The notes below the pieces were generated by a model. It searched no databases. It saw nothing but the letters and a program-made list of their open reading frames with translations, and was not told the DNA's origin. Of a stretch of 64,000 bases of DNA, positions 34,701 through 49,700 are shown in pieces. The stretch is taken from positions 88,424,966 through 88,488,965 of the forward strand of contig NC_084837.1 in NCBI RefSeq assembly GCF_033115175.1, read 5' to 3'. Made by a program: the position numbers and the translations under genes. Every line of letters starts with the position of its first letter. Within the stretch, counting starts at the first letter, position 1. Source of the stretch: Lepus europaeus (taxonomy: Eukaryota > Chordata > Mammalia > Lagomorpha > Leporidae).

Positions 34701-37700
34701 GTAGAGAGCTAGATCAGAAGAGAAGCAGCTGAGACTCTAACTGGCACCCATATGGGATACCGGCACTACAAGTGGCAGCTTTACCCACTATGCCCAGTGC
34801 GGACCCCAAAATATACATTTTCCATTCAAATAAATTTTGAATCTCTTTGCCTGGAAAAAGATCTGGCAGAAATAGACAAACCAGGCTAATAATGGTAGTG
34901 ATTATCCCTGGCTATAGAATTACAAATTATTTGTTAAATGTTTTTTAAATTTTTTAAATTTTTATTTGAAAGAGTTATAGAGAAAGGCAGAGAGAGAGGT
35001 CTTCCATCCATTGGTTCACTCCCCAAATGGCCAGAGCTGAAGTGATCTGAAGCCAGGAGCCAGGAGCTTCTTCAAGGTCTCCCACGTGGGTGCAGGGGCC
35101 CAAGGACTTGGGCCATCCTCCACTATTTCCCAGGCCATAGCAGAGAGCTGGATCGGAAGAGGAGCAGCAGGGACTGGAACCAGTGCCCATATGAGATTCT
35201 GGGGCTCTAGACCGGGGCTTTAACCTGTTTCTCCCCAGTGCCAGCCCCCAGATGATTTTCTTTTTTAAAAGATTTTATTTTACTTGAAAGTCACAGTCAC
35301 ACAGAGAGAAAAGAGGCAGAGAGAGAGAGTCTTCCATCCGCCGGTTTACTCCCCAGATGGCCACAGCAGCCGGAGCTAGGAGCCAGGAGCTTCCTCCAGA
35401 TCTCTCACATGGGTGTAGGGGCGCAAGGACTTGGGCCATCCTCCACTGCTTTCCCAGGCTGGAGCAGAGAGCTGGATTGGAAGTGGAGCAGCTGGGTCTC
35501 ATACTGGCACCCATATGGGATGCCAGCACAGCAGGCGGCAGCTTTACCTGCTGTGCCACAGCGCCGGTCCCCCCAGATGAATTTTTAAAATCTTAGCTGT
35601 CTTTTCCAACTTTCCTACGTTAAAACATGTATTGCAATTGGAATGAAAAGATACATATTTCTTATAAACTGATAAAGTTCTACAGATTGATAGTACTGTC
35701 AGAGAAGGGCAGTATTTAGTAAAGTGCTAATTTGATGGTCCATGCTAGGAAATGCCATGTGGTTAGAGGAAAAGGGCATCTGGGTGGTGTTCTCCAGGCC
35801 AGGTGCATTGCAGGTAGGTCTGGAGGTGTGGACAGATGGGAGAGCTACATTTTCTAAACATGAGGAGTAACTTGAAACATGCCGCATTCACATTCTTTCT
35901 TCTGGTCAACTCGGATACAGTGCTCTGTGCTCAAATATTTGTACATAGATATGTTTATGTATGAGTGTAACATTGCTTGACATCTGTTCTTTACAGGCTG
36001 ATGTTCAAGTGCAGTTAGTCAGCAAAGGCCAACCAAACCCTTTGAAAAATATCCTAAATGAAAATGACGTTGTATTCATTGTGGAAAAAGTGGTAAGTAG
36101 TGCTTGGGCTTTATGATCATTTATTTATTATTTTGAGATTTATTTATGTGTTTGAAAGGCAGAGTTAAGAGACAGAGCTTCCATCTGCTGGTTCACTCCC
36201 CAAATGGCCACAAGACCAGGGCTGGGGAGGCTGAAGCTAGCAACCAGGACTTCATCTAGGTATCCCATGCAGGTGGCAGGGGCTAAAGTACTTGAGCCAT
36301 CTTCTGCTGCTTTCCCAGGCACATCTGCAGGGAGCTGGATCAGAAATGGAATAGCCGGGACTCCAGCTGGTGCCCATATGGAATGCTGACATTGCAGGCA
36401 GCAGCTTAACCTGCTGCACCACGGTGCTGGCTCCAATTCTTTAATTCTTTTTTTTTTGTTTGTTTGTTTGTTTGTTTTTGACAGGCAGAGTGGATAGTGA
36501 AAGAGAGGCAGAGAGGAAGGTCTTCCTTTTGCCGTTGGTTCACCCTCCAATGGTCGCCGCGGCCGGCGCACTGTGCTGATCCGAAGGCAGGAGCCAGGTG
36601 CTTCTCCTGGTCTTCCATGGGGTGCAGGGCCCAAGCACTTGGGCCATCCTCCACTGCACTCTCTGGCCACAGCAGAGAGCTGGCCTGGAAGAGGGGCAAC
36701 CGAGACAGAATCTGGCGCCCCGACCGGGACTAGAACCAGCACCGCAAGGCGGAGGACTAGCCTGTTGAGCCGCAGCGCCGGCCTTTTTAATTCTTTATTA
36801 ACAAATTTGCTTTGTTAAAAATAATCTCAAACATACTCATTGTTTTATGAGCATTAGTGAATTTTTTATTTGACAGGCAGAGTTAGTTCTAGACAGAGAG
36901 ACAGAGAGAAAGGTCTTCCTTCCGTTGGTTCACCCCCCAAATGGCCGCTACAGCTGGTGCAGCACCGATCCGAAGCCAGGAGCTTCCTGCTGGTCTCCCA
37001 TGCGGGTGCAGGGACCCAAGCACTTGGGCCATCCTCCTCTGCCTTCCGGGGCCACAGCAGAGAGCTGGGCTGGAAGAGGAGCAACTGGGACTAGTACCCA
37101 GCGCCCCAACCGGGACTAGAACCCGGGGTGCTGGTGCCACAGGTGGAGGATTAGCCAAGTGAGCCACGGCGGCGGCCGCATTAGTGAATTTTTTAAGAAT
37201 AAGTATTGTGCTAAAAGAAATATAATATGAGCCACTGTAATTTGGAATTTTTTGGTGGCCTCATTAAGAAAAAGAAACAAATGAAATTATCATTAAGTCA
37301 ATCAAATTGGCTTTTTTATTTTGTTTGCAGTTCTAAGAATTTTAACACATAAATTTTTACAATCAGCACCTCACTCAGGCTACAGACCAGCTCCATCTCA
37401 TCAGAAAACTTGTTTGTGGTATACCTGTGTAATCATAGCCCCTCCGCGTGCTAATCCCTGGCAACCGCTGAGCTCGGCTCCTTCCCTGTAGTTTTGTGTT
37501 TTCCAGAAAGCCATGCATGGAATCACGCAGTGTGGAACCCTTTGAGGCTGACTTCTTCCCTTAGTGTAAGACCTTTGAGATTCAGCCACATTGCTGAGTA
37601 TGTCAGTAGTTCATTTCTCTTCATTTCTGAGTGGTTCTCTTTGGTATGGATGTGACACTGTTTACACAGGAGAACTTAGAATCGTGCCTACTACATGGTA

Positions 37701-40700
37701 CTGCTCCGGAAAGGCTACCTCCCATAGTTACTGGCTTGGCTCGGCTCGGCTCGGCTCTGTTAACTGTTTAATAAGTGCATAGGTATCGTGTAACACAAAT
37801 GAGTGCTGATAGCCCTGAGAGGAATAGAGACAAACAGGAAGGGCTATTTACCTGTGGTGGGTGTTGAGAAAGAAGATCTTCCAGTTTGGGGAATGGAGAC
37901 ACAAAAGACACCAACAAGGTGCAGGAGTCAGATGCTTGCTTTACCAGTGTCCACTAAGGTCAGTGTCTCTTTATAGGACAATAGAAATGCTTCTGTTGGC
38001 ACGATCTGTTAGCACAAACCCAGTTTGTGGCTGTGGTGCTTGCCATAAGCCAATTATCTGTGCTAAGGGTGGAGAAGTGAGTAGTTACTTTGCAGTTATT
38101 TCCTAGTGTACTGAAGAGCTGGCTGCCATCTTAAGTGATCTTATATTTGGCTAAGTAATAAAACTGTTTTAAAAGCCTTTAGAAAAGGAAGAAACAAGCC
38201 ATGTTGAAGAACTGCAGTCAGAAGAAACTGCTATTTCCGATTTCTCTACTGGTGAAAATGTTGGGCCGCTTGCCTTGCCAGTTGGGAGAGCCAGGTAAGT
38301 TTTTCCTTAGCGTGGAGGTGGGGGTGGAGGGTTCTCATGCACACTGGGGGATAGCATCCAGCCTTTCTCCCTCCAGCTCCTTCCCCAGATGTGTCCACCC
38401 AGCTCTTCTGGAATGTCCCATCTGTGTCCCGCACACGGGTATCTCCCTTTTCTGCCCAGTCATTGTTGCTGTATCTTAGTTGTTTTCCCTGTTTCCAATC
38501 TGGGTCCTCTCCAGGCATTCTTCCTTCTGACTGTAGGGTTTTTTAAACAGGCAGACAGGAGATGGGAGCATCCATTCTAAGAGCACATCACTGGATAGCT
38601 GTGTGCTCCCACTTTTATTTAGAGGGTACCAGCAAGTCTACAGGTCAGCAGGCATGTAGGCAAGGTTATACATCAACTGAAGGATTTGGGAAAAGGAATT
38701 CGGTCTGGTGGTCTAAGATAGGGATTAGAGCTGTGTTGTAAATCTTTGGAGACAGGTCCATTTAGATGCTTGTGCAAATTTACAAATTCCTGAAAATATC
38801 CCAGGTACCAGTTAAGGTCCATTAGCCCCCTGCTGCTCCCGCTGCCACATTCCTTTGGGTAGGTGTGCCCATGCCCAGCCTGTTTTGGCTTGAGCAGAAA
38901 CTGCAGCCATGCCTCTAATTTCCAGGGGGGGTATGCCTCCCTGAGAGGCATTTGTGCAGCATCTCTACACTGGCTACCAGAGGGATCTTTATAAAATTAA
39001 AGGCTGATTATGTTGCTTCCCTGCTTAAAAATCCCGTAGTGGTTCTTCATTGCCTTTGTGATAAAACCCAGACTCCACGTGAGTCTTTTGGCCCCAGTGG
39101 TCCTTCCCTAGGGTTGGGACTGTACTCAGTGGCCACTGGAAATATGCAGGAGTAGTTTTCTCTTTTTTTAAGATTTGGTTTAGATCTGATGCTGGCTCTT
39201 TGGGTAAAGCTGCTGCCTACAATGCCAGCATCCCATATGGGTGCCGGTTTGCCAGGATGCTCCACTTTTTTTTTTTTGGACAGGCAGAGTTAGGCAGAAA
39301 GAAAGATCTTCCTTTCATTGGTTCACCCCCCAAATGGCTGCTACAGCCGGCGCACTGCGCCAATCCAAAGTCAGGAGCCATGTGCTTCCTCCTGGTCTCC
39401 CATGCGGGTGCAGGGCCATTTGGACCATCCTCCACTGCCTTCCCGGGCCATAGCAGAGAGCTGGACTGGAAAAGCAGCAACCGGGACGGAATCCAGCACC
39501 CTGACCAAGACTAAAACCCAGGGTGCCGACGCCGCAGGTGGAGGATTAGCCTAGTGAGCCGCGGCGCCGGCCTAGGATGCTCCACTTCTGATCCAGCTTC
39601 CTGCTGGTACACCTGGGAGGGTTCTTGGCTTTGGAAGCATAAAGTTATGGAGAGAGAGGGAGAGACCAAGAGATCTTCTGTCCACTGGTTCACTTCTGAT
39701 GGCTGCAATGGCCAGGGCTAGGGCAGGCCAAAGCCAGAAGACAGGAGCTTCATCGGGGTCTTCCAGGTGGATGCAGGGGCCTAAGCACTTGGGCCGTTTT
39801 CCACTGCTTTCCCAAGTGCATTAGTAGGAGCTGGGTTGGAACAGGAGCAGCCAGGGCTTGAACCAGCACTCCTTCATATGGGATGCAGTGTTGCAGGCAG
39901 TGGCTTAACCTGCTGTGCCACAATGTCGGCCCCCTTTTCTGTTCTTTTTTTTTTTTTTTTTTCCTCTTAGGATTTATTTATTTGAAAGGTATAGTGACAG
40001 AGATCTTCATCCATTGGTTCACTCCTCAAATGCCCACAATGGCTAGCACTGGGCCAAAGTGAAGCTAGGAGCCTGAAACTCCGTCTTGATCTCCCACATG
40101 GGTGGTAGGGGCCCAGGTACCTGCGTTGTGGCCCACTGCCTTCTCACGCACATTAGCAAGAAGCAGGATTGGGAGCAGAGCGACTGATACCCGGCACTGT
40201 AATAAGTTGTGCAGGCATTGCAAGCAGTGGCTTAACCTCTTGTCCCACAATTCCCAATCTGATGGGGGAGTATTTTCAGTTGGTGAAATGACTGAGGGGA
40301 GCCAATGGCATTTGGCAGCCTGTGCCATGACTGGCAAGTATCCTGTCCTGTAGTGCGTGGTCCCGTCCCACCCAGTGAGGAATGACTCTGCCTAGCATGC
40401 CGGTGGGGCAGCTCCTGGAACTCCCGATGCCTGTATCTGCCTCCCCACTGTGTGGCCATGTGTAGAACCCTCTGCCCTACGTCCAAAACCAAAGAAGCCT
40501 TGCCATCAGAGAGTACTGGAGTTGTATAACACTGTATAATAGCATTGTAGAACGACAGCCACTGCGGTGTTCACAGAGTGACTTTTCTCTGTGGTGACTT
40601 TGATTGTTTTGCACCACAGAAGCTTCAAAAGTGCTTGCTTTTTTAATGCAGCTGCATTAGCCGTCTCCTTCGGAGCTTCTTGCTTGCCGTCGCGTTTGGC

Positions 40701-43700
40701 CTGTGTCCTTACTCCGTGTCTGTGCTGGCTCCTCCAGCCGGCACTGGTTTGCACAGTCCCTGTGCTTGTTCCCTTGCTCGCCGTTCCTGCTGTTCAGACC
40801 TTCCTTCTGGGATTATCGTACTTCCTTTTTGAAATAAAATCCCTTCGAAATTCCCTCCCTGAACATCTGTTGGTAATAAATTCAGTTTTCATCTCCTTGA
40901 AAAATACAAGCGTAAACTGCGTTTTTCAGTAACTTCTAATTTTGGTGCACAAGTTCTTTCAGACTTACAAGAAGTTACAAGAATAGTCCAGGGGCCGGCG
41001 CCGCGGCTCACTAGGCTAATCCTCTGCCTGCGGCGCCGGCACACCGGGTTCTAGTCCCGGTCGGGGCGCCGGATTCTGTCCCGGTTGCCCCTCTTCCAGT
41101 CCAGCTCTCTGCTGTGGCCCAGGAGTGCAGTGGAGGATGGCCCAGGTCCTTGGGCCCTGCACCCGCATGGGAGACCAGGAGGAAGTACCCGGCTCCTGGC
41201 TTCAGATCAGTGCAGTGCGCCATGCTGTCCACTCTGCCTGTCAAAAAAAAGAAAAAAAAAAAAAAAAAAAAAAAGTCCAGGAACGGCTGTGTACTGCGGC
41301 CCAGATTCACCAGTTGTCGACGTTTGCTGCGTGTGCATCTCATTCTCTCTTCCCTGTCTCACTCTTTGTGTGATTGTGTCTGTTTTTATATATGCAAAGT
41401 TATTTGTAGTTACATATGTGTATGTGTACATTTTATAGATACTTAAAACTATGGGATATAGAAGATGTTACTTTAGAATGTTCATGAAAATATGCATTGT
41501 AAAAAACTGCATAGATTTCAAAAATTTTTTTGTACCAAAACAATCTTAAAAATTTTTTTTAATTTACTTCATTTATTTGAAAGAGTGAGAGACAGAGATC
41601 TCTCGCCCACTGGTTCACTCTTCAAATGCCTGCAATAGCTAGAGCTGGGACAGGCCAAAACCAGGAGCTACAAAACTCAATCTAGGTTTCCTGTGTGGGT
41701 GGCAAGACACCCAGCCACTTGAACCATCATGTAATGCCTCCCAAGTTGTGCATTAGCGGGAAGCTGGAATTGGGAGCCAAGCCAGGACGTGGACCTGTGC
41801 GTTCCGGTGTGGGATATGGGCATCCAGCTGGCATCCTAACTACTGGCCAGATTTTTACTCTCAACTTGGGTTTTCTTTTTTATATATTTGAAAGGCTGAG
41901 AGAGAGAGACACAGAGATCCTCCATCTGCTGATCCACTTCCCAGATGCCCACATTAGCTGAGGCTGGGCCAGGCCAAAACCAGGAGCCAAGAACTTGATC
42001 TGGGTGTCCCACATGAGTGGCAGGGACCCACGTGTCTGGCCTATCACTTCCTGCCTTCCAGGCTGCACATCAGCAGGAAGCTTGATTCCGAGTCAGACCA
42101 GGAATCAGAGCCAAGAACTGGAATATGGGATGTGGGCATCCCAGGTGGCTCCGGAACAGTTGTACCAAATGCCGCCGGGCTTAGCTTTCAGTTCCATTTC
42201 CCATGAACTATACCATTGTACACACACATTCAGTACAGGTGTTCCTGCATAGGTACAGTACATGTAACATATGTGTATATGTATGCATATAGAAATATAC
42301 ATAGGTGTGTTTTAAATGAAATCTTGACAGTGTATTAGAGACTTTATATTCTTTTATCTCCAAATACTTCACCATGTAGTTCATGAGAACAGGTACATTC
42401 TCTTACATAACAGCAGAACAATGATAAAAATCTAGAAATGCAACATTGTTAGAATACTGTTACTAATTTGGAGCCCATATTCAAATTTCCTTAACTGTCC
42501 CAGTGCCTAGTGGTGTCTGTTCCTGTGCTTGTTGATTGGCTCCTGCTCATCTCAGACTCTGCTGCTTCTCTGACCCCCAGCACTTGCCATCCTGAGCTTC
42601 CTGCTTGCAGTAGCTCCAGTGCTTGCTCTCTCACTTTTTATTGTGTGCTTCTTGATTTTTCTGTTTCTCTGCTCTGGGTGAAGTACATATTTCTTTGCTT
42701 TTTGCTACTTCTCACTTTCTGTGAAACCCTTTATTTTTTTAAAAGCAAATGACTGATCAGCCTCACCTACAGTTTGATCTTCTCCCTTGCATTTCCAAGG
42801 CAGTTAATTGGACTGTACACCATGGCTCACAACCCTAATATGACCCATTTGAAGATTGATCGGCCAGTTACTGCCCTTCCTCCTCTTTGGGCAAGATGTG
42901 ACAGTTCAGATCCTGAAGGTACCTGTTGGCTAGGAGCCGAGCTTGTCACGACAAGCGACAGCATTACAGGCATTGTCCTGTACGTGGTCACTTGTAAAGG
43001 TGGGTGCTCACTCTTGTGTGTATATTCTGTGTAGTTACTGTTTTGTGGCTTTTGCTGAGGGAAGGGTAAGCAGTGGAACTTTGGTTAATCAGGATGAATC
43101 TCCTCTGGTGTATAACTTCCAGCCTATAGGAAGCATTCCAGAGGCAGAAACAGATCTCTAGAAATCTGGCCTGGAGTTTACACTTGTTTTGTTTGGGTGT
43201 CATTTGATTGTTTGTGGTTTTCATTAGAAAACAAAAAACTGAATATGATGACAATATAACTCTTTATTTAGTTGTATTTATTTGAAGGGCAGAGAGATGA
43301 ACAGATTTCCCAACTGCTGTTTCACTCCCCAAATGCCCACAAGAGCCAGGGCTAGTCCAGACCATATCCAGGAGCTGGGAACTCAATTCCAGTTTCCCAT
43401 GTGAGTGTCAGGGACCCAATACTTGAGCCTTCACCTCTTGCTTCCCAGAGTGTGCGTTAGGAAGCTGGACTCAGGTGTGGAGCTGGGACTAGAACCCAGG
43501 CACTCTGTCACAGGATGCATCTCAACCACTGTGCCAAACAGCTGCCCCTTAGTGACTCCCTTAGTATAGGTGGTGGTATTTATCCTTGTTCTAGTTTCAT
43601 TCTTTTATAAACATTCATCTCTGATTAAGTTTAACTTCAGGGGCTGGCGCTGTGGTGCAGCGGGTTAACGCCCTGGCCTGAAGTGCCAGCATCCCATATG

Positions 43701-46700
43701 GGTACCAGTTCTAGTCCCAGCTGCTTCACTTCCGATCCAGCTCTCTGCTATGGCCTGGGATAGCAGTGGAAGATGGCCCAAGTCCTTGGACCCCTGCACC
43801 CATGTGGGAGACCTGGAAGAAGCTCCTGGCTTCAGATTGGCACAGTTCCAGCCATTAAGGCCATCTGGGGAATGAACCATCTGATGGAAGACCTCTCTCT
43901 CTGCCTCTCCTCTCTCTGTGTAACTGACTTTCAAATAAATAAGTCTTTAAAAAAAAAAAGTTTAACTTCAACAGTTATTAGTGTTGTGGTACCCTCAAAA
44001 TTTAGATTATAATTTCTAGCTTTCTCTAATAGTGTGATTTTGAATTGTATCTTTAAGTTTTTTCTTTTTTTATGTCCTATAGCTGATAAAAATTATTTCA
44101 TAAATCTTGAAAACCTAAAAAATTTGCACAAGAAAAGGCATCATGTGTCTGCTGTGAGTATTACCTTTCTCCTCTTACTGTTTTCTTTAGCTGTTGTTTA
44201 CCCGTGTTTGTAGTTTAAGGGTCTTTTCATCCCTAATATGATCAGATACTTTTCTGTAGTATCGAATTGTTTGCATTTATTTTCATGTCAGCTAATAATT
44301 AAAAATACAGTCATCCAGTGTCCATGGAGATTGGTTCTACTTCCTTCCGTCGTCGTGAGTACCAAACTCTGATGCTGATCACTTACAGAAAATGGCATAT
44401 AACCTGTGCACATCCTTCTGGATATATTAAATCATCTCTAGGTTGCTTACAATGCAATGTAAATGTTATGTAGATAGCTGTTATACTGTGTTGTTCAGGG
44501 GATACTGACAAGAAAGATGTCTGTACTTGTTTACTATTGATAGAATTTGAGTCCACAGATGCAGAACCCATGGCTATGGAAAGCTAACTATATGCCTTCT
44601 TACCTTTAGCTAACCTTTGTGATTTAAAAGAATTGTACTTTTTCATTGGGATAGAAGTATGGAGTATGGTGTCTTCTTTTGGGACAAGCATCAAAGTGGC
44701 TTTTTGTTTTACTTTTTGAATTTAGTTGAACTGCAGAGAGGCAGATTGAGGGAGAGAGAGAGAGAGCTTCCACCTACTAGTTCACTGTCTAGATAACAGC
44801 CAGGGCTAAGCTAGGCCAAAGCCAGCAGCCTGGACCTCACTGCAGATCTGCGCCTGGGTACATACCAAGCACTTGAGCCATTACTGCTGATTCCAGGGCG
44901 TGCATGAGAAGGAAGCTAGATGGGGAGCAGAGCCAAGACTTGAATCCGGACACTCAGACATGGGATGTGGGTGTCCCACACAGGACCTTGACCACTGGGC
45001 CAAACACCTGGCCCTTAAAAGGTTTGGACGGTGAGCACTGGCCATGTGCACAGCTCACTCATGGTCTGCTGGCTGCACTGTTTTCAGGTCACAACGAGAG
45101 GCTTCGCCCAGTATGAGCTATTTAAGTCCACCGCCTTGGATGAGACCTTTGCCACATCACAAACTACAATCATTTTGGATATTTCCTGGAGTCCTGTGGA
45201 CGAGATTCTTCAAAGCCCTCCACTCTCTTCGACTGCCGTTCTGGTAGGAGTGGACCTTAGTTTCTCACTGGGCCCATGAGGCCCCCAAGGTTGGCTTGCC
45301 TACTTGTGGCTGGTGCTATGTGCTTCCTGCCCCAGGAGTTACCTGGGGGTAACAACTCCGAAAGGCTGGCCTGGCCCTGACATCTCACTAGGGTGCTCAG
45401 TGGAGGTTTGCCAGGCAAGCTGAGCTGTCAGTTGTCTACAGCTCTGTACTTCTGGGACCTAAAAATTTTCTAGAGACTAATAAAGTCTCTTGAGTGGGGA
45501 GTAACGTGAGTCATTGAAGTCTCTTCTCTTCTGTCTTTAGGAGTACGCGTGTTGGTCTCTGTGCTCAATAAGCACAAAAAGGGAAAACTACAAACTTACA
45601 GATACAGGAGGAGCTCAGCCATCTTTTTTTATTTGGAATGTTTGTGCAGAAACTCGAATCCCGTGAACAGTAACTTCCTCAGGGTGCTAGGACTGTTGAT
45701 CATTATATTCTTCATGCTTTTATTTTAATAGGAATTTATATATGGCGGTACTTCTAAAAGGTTGTGGAGAGCTGGAGAGCTTTTCATAAGACACTCTCAC
45801 TCTTCCCCTGGACTCTGAAGGCCCACGCCCATTGGCATTTACTTGTTTCCTTTTCCTTTTTTTTTTTTTTTTTTAAGGTCTTCAGTTTGTAACAAGGACA
45901 GCACCCTGTTGGTTTAGTTAGGGGTCTAATCAACGGATTTATTGGGGGAATTTCTTTTGGTATGTGATAATGTCCAGTCATTATTGACTCTTGAGAGATA
46001 TTTGTTCAAGTTTCTCCTGCCTGTTCCCCTGAAGTTTCATGGGCAAGGGCAGGAGAGCCTGTGCCGAGGGCTTTGCTCCATGCAGCTGCCACTGGTCGGG
46101 CGAAGAGAGGGTGCAGTGCTGGCTTGAATCTAGGTTGCTCTCTCGGGAAGGCAGGCTCTGCAGCCTCGCTGGGGAAGGTTGACTTCATTCCTCCCTTCAT
46201 TGGTGCTGTCTGAAATGGAATTTTTAATGTGTGGATGATGTGACATGCAGGTGACCGTGACCCTTAAACAGAGAAGCTGGGATGACTAGTGAGACTGACA
46301 GACTTTGGCTGCTTTTCAGAATATTAAAGTGGAGTCGGGAGAGCCCAGGGGTCGTCTGAACCATCTTCACAGAGAGCTGAGGTTCCTCCTGGTGAGTAGC
46401 CTTCTGCAGTTCCTGACTTGCAGTACATCAGGTTTTTGTGAAAATGTTTGCTTGCACCATGTTTTACTTTGTATTCTTTAAAGTTTCTTCTAAATGTGTG
46501 GTTTGTGCGATGCTCTTGGCAGTTGGGCAGTCTTCTTTTACTTACATGTTCTTCCTGTTAAAGCCAGGCTAGGGACCTTTTTTCTATCGTTCGGATCTTT
46601 ATAACCTCATTTGCGGGCCTTTCAAAATGATTGGCTTAAAAATCAGCTTACTACAGACCTGCTGTTGCCTTGGCAGGTCCAGACCACGTGATTTTGCACG

Positions 46701-49700
46701 TCTCATATGGCCCTTGGGTCAGGCACTTCACCTCTGCTTTAAAGGGAGCATTAGTTGGTTGATAGTCTCTGCTCTTCCCCGCCTTGCTAATGGGGCATTT
46801 GGTGTGTATTCATGAGTGGTTCTCCTCTTTCCTGGCTGGTCAGCTGCCATTTTACTCCCAAGTTTAATGTTCTGCTGATAAATGGGGATTTTGATTGATA
46901 CTAAAGGTTAACTAGCATTTGTTTTAATAATTTTGTGTGTCAGTAATTTGGGCTCAAGTCTATATATTGAATCTCAAAGGGATTCCTCATTTTAATGCAG
47001 TAGAGACTCCATTAGTTTGGCATACAAAGCAAACTAGGATCTACTCAGTGTCTTCCTTATGTCTTTTTATAACAGCTTTATTGAAATATATATTTCACGG
47101 CCGGCGCCGTGGCTCAGTAGGCTAATCCTCCGCCTTGCGGCGCCGGCACACCGGATTCTAGTCCCGGTCGGGGCACCGATCCTGTCCCGGTTGCCCCTCT
47201 TCCAGGCCAGCTCTCTGCTGTGGCCAGGGAGTGCAGTGGAGGATGGCCCAAGTGCTTGGGCCCTGCACCCCATGGGAGACCAGGAGAAGCACCTGGCTCC
47301 TGCCATCGGAACAGCGTGGTGTGCCGGCCACAGCGCGCCTACCGCGGCGGCCATTGGAGGGTGAACCAATGGCAAAAGGAAGACATTTCTCTCTGTCTCC
47401 CTCTACTGTCCACTCTGCCTGTCAAAAATTAAAAAAAAAGAAAGAAAGAAATATATATTTCACCCCATTAAATTTACCCATATTAAGTGTGCAATTTCAG
47501 TTTTTTAGTGTATTTACCAAGTTGCACAACTGTCACCATATTTAATTTTAGAACATTTTCATCTCCAGCTAAGCCCCACTAGCCCCTTGCAGTCTTTAAT
47601 CTGTTTTCTGTAGTGCTTTGTTCCTTTTTTGTTGCCAAATAGCATTCCACTGCATGGACATACCACATTTGGTTAATCCATTCATTGGTTGATGAACATA
47701 CTGTGAATATTTATTTACTTAGTTTTTAAGATTTTTTTTTTTTTTATTTGAAAGGCAGAGTTATAGAGAGAGGAGGGGAGAGAGAGAGATCTTCCATCTG
47801 CTGGTTCGCTCCCCAAATGTCTGCAATGGCTGGGGCTGGGCCAGGCTGAAGCCAAGATCCCAGAGCTGCTTCTGTCCATCCCACATGGGTGCAGGGCCCT
47901 AAGTACAACTTGGGCTGTCCTCCGCTTTCCCAGGCTCAGCAAGGAGCTGGATCAGAAGTGGAGCACCCAGGTTTCACTCAAATCAGCGCCTATGTGGAGT
48001 GCTGGCAAAGGCTTAACCCACTACGCCCCATCACCGGCCCCATGGCCATTATGAATAATGCCATAAATACTTCTGCAGGGATGTCTCTGTGGGTGTTTTA
48101 CACCTCTTGAATGGAGTTGCTGGGTCATATGGTAACTGAGTTCTGAGGAACTGCTGAGCTGTAACTGTTATCCAAAGTAACTACACCGTTTTACATTTTT
48201 TTAAAGACTTATTTATAAGTCAGAGTTACAGAGTCAGAGAGAGATGTTCCATCCTCTGGCTCACTCTCCAAATGGCTGCAACAGTCAGGGCTGGGTCAGG
48301 CCAGAGCCAGGAGCCAGGAGCCTCATCTGGGTCTCTGAGCGCCCATACAGTTTCACAGTGGTCATTTCCTGAGGATCTCTTCTGCACTGTGAGGCAGAGG
48401 TGAGAGAGTGAGTGAGAGAGATAGAGAGATGAACCATCTGCTGGTTCACTCCCAAAATGGCCACAATGGCTGGAGCTGGGTTGATCTGAAGCCAGAAGCC
48501 TGGAGCTTCTTCTGGGTGCAGGGACCCAAGCACTTGGACCATCTTCCAATGCTTTTCCCAGGCCATAGCAGAGAGCTGGATCAGAAGTGGAGCAGCCAGG
48601 ACTTGAACCAGCGCCCATATGGGATGCCGGCACTGCAGGCCAGGGCTTTAACCACTATGCCACAGCACTGGTTCTCCGCCCCCCCCCCAAGAGTTTTGTT
48701 AGGATAACATACTACATATAAAGCACTTCTGCCATAGCTGGCAAGTGACAAACACTGTAAAATGTTAGCACAATTAATACTATTGAATGGATCCTTACTG
48801 ATCAAACTGTGTTTTCTGCTAACGGAGTCTTTGGGCTTTTTAAAATCTCTGTATAGGTGTTGGCTGATGGTTTGAGGACTGGTGTTACCGAGTGGCTCGA
48901 GCCTCTGGAAGCAAAATCTGCTGTTGAACTTGTACAGGAATTTCTGAACGGTATTTGTTTCCTAACTCATTCTTATTTTTCTTGACTGAGAATTTATATT
49001 TGCTACACTTAAATACAAGTTGTCTCTGCGGCTTGATATTCTTTTGGGTTGGAATATGCGTAAAATGATGAGGTCTGACGTGGTTGAAGGGACAGCTTTT
49101 GTCGTGAAGTCATGTTAAAAGTGAGTAAGATTTGATTTGAAATTTCTGTGACAGCCATATCTGAGACTGGAGGAAAAGAGGGGTGAACGGTAGCCTCTGC
49201 GTCCCTGCTGTGCGCCTGGCAGGGGCAGGCTGGGGCGGTCGTGTCCCTCCGTTCCTCCCACACCTGATGTGATGGGAACCTCGAATTCCCTCTGCTGGAG
49301 ATGCCAGTCATGGCCCAAGTCCCCAGTTACACGTCTCCTGTCCTGTGTGCCACTTGACAATGGGATTAGGATGCAAAGAATTTGCAGAGCAGAACAGCAG
49401 AATCGAGAATTAACCAGCTTCTGCCACTTTCTAGACTTGGAACAGCTGGGTGGATTTGGGGATTCCACGAGAAAGGACACAGAGGTGAGTGAGTACTGTC
49501 ACGTAGAAGTGAACCTTTAAGATTGGATTGTACTGTTATGTTTCATGTTGTACCATCTCGGATCTCATCTAGTCAGGGCTGCATTTTAGGGAGTTTTGTA
49601 GTCTTTCTTTCTTTTTTCTTTTTTTTTTTAAGATTATTGGTGAGGCAGAGTTACAGACAGAGAGGTCTTCCATCTGCTGATTTACTCCCCAAATGGTCAC

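Larger units (their letters stand above)
40925..42515 (-). mobile_element. L1M-type LINE 3' fossil with three SINE insertions
   Basis: Reverse pieces at 40925-40992, 41282-41545 and 42185-42515: CAGACTTACAAGAAGTTACA, CCAGATTCACCAGTTGTCGA, ACATTCTCTTACATAACAGC, CATATTCAAATTTCCTTAAC, which is the usual order in this old L1 3' region. Confidence 0.6.

Noticed and set aside
36140-36742. 200-codon minus-strand open frame
   Set aside because: It runs through two C-SINEs in ZWILCH intron 3. Similar frames recur in nearly every young SINE because the family is GC-rich; no independent protein content.
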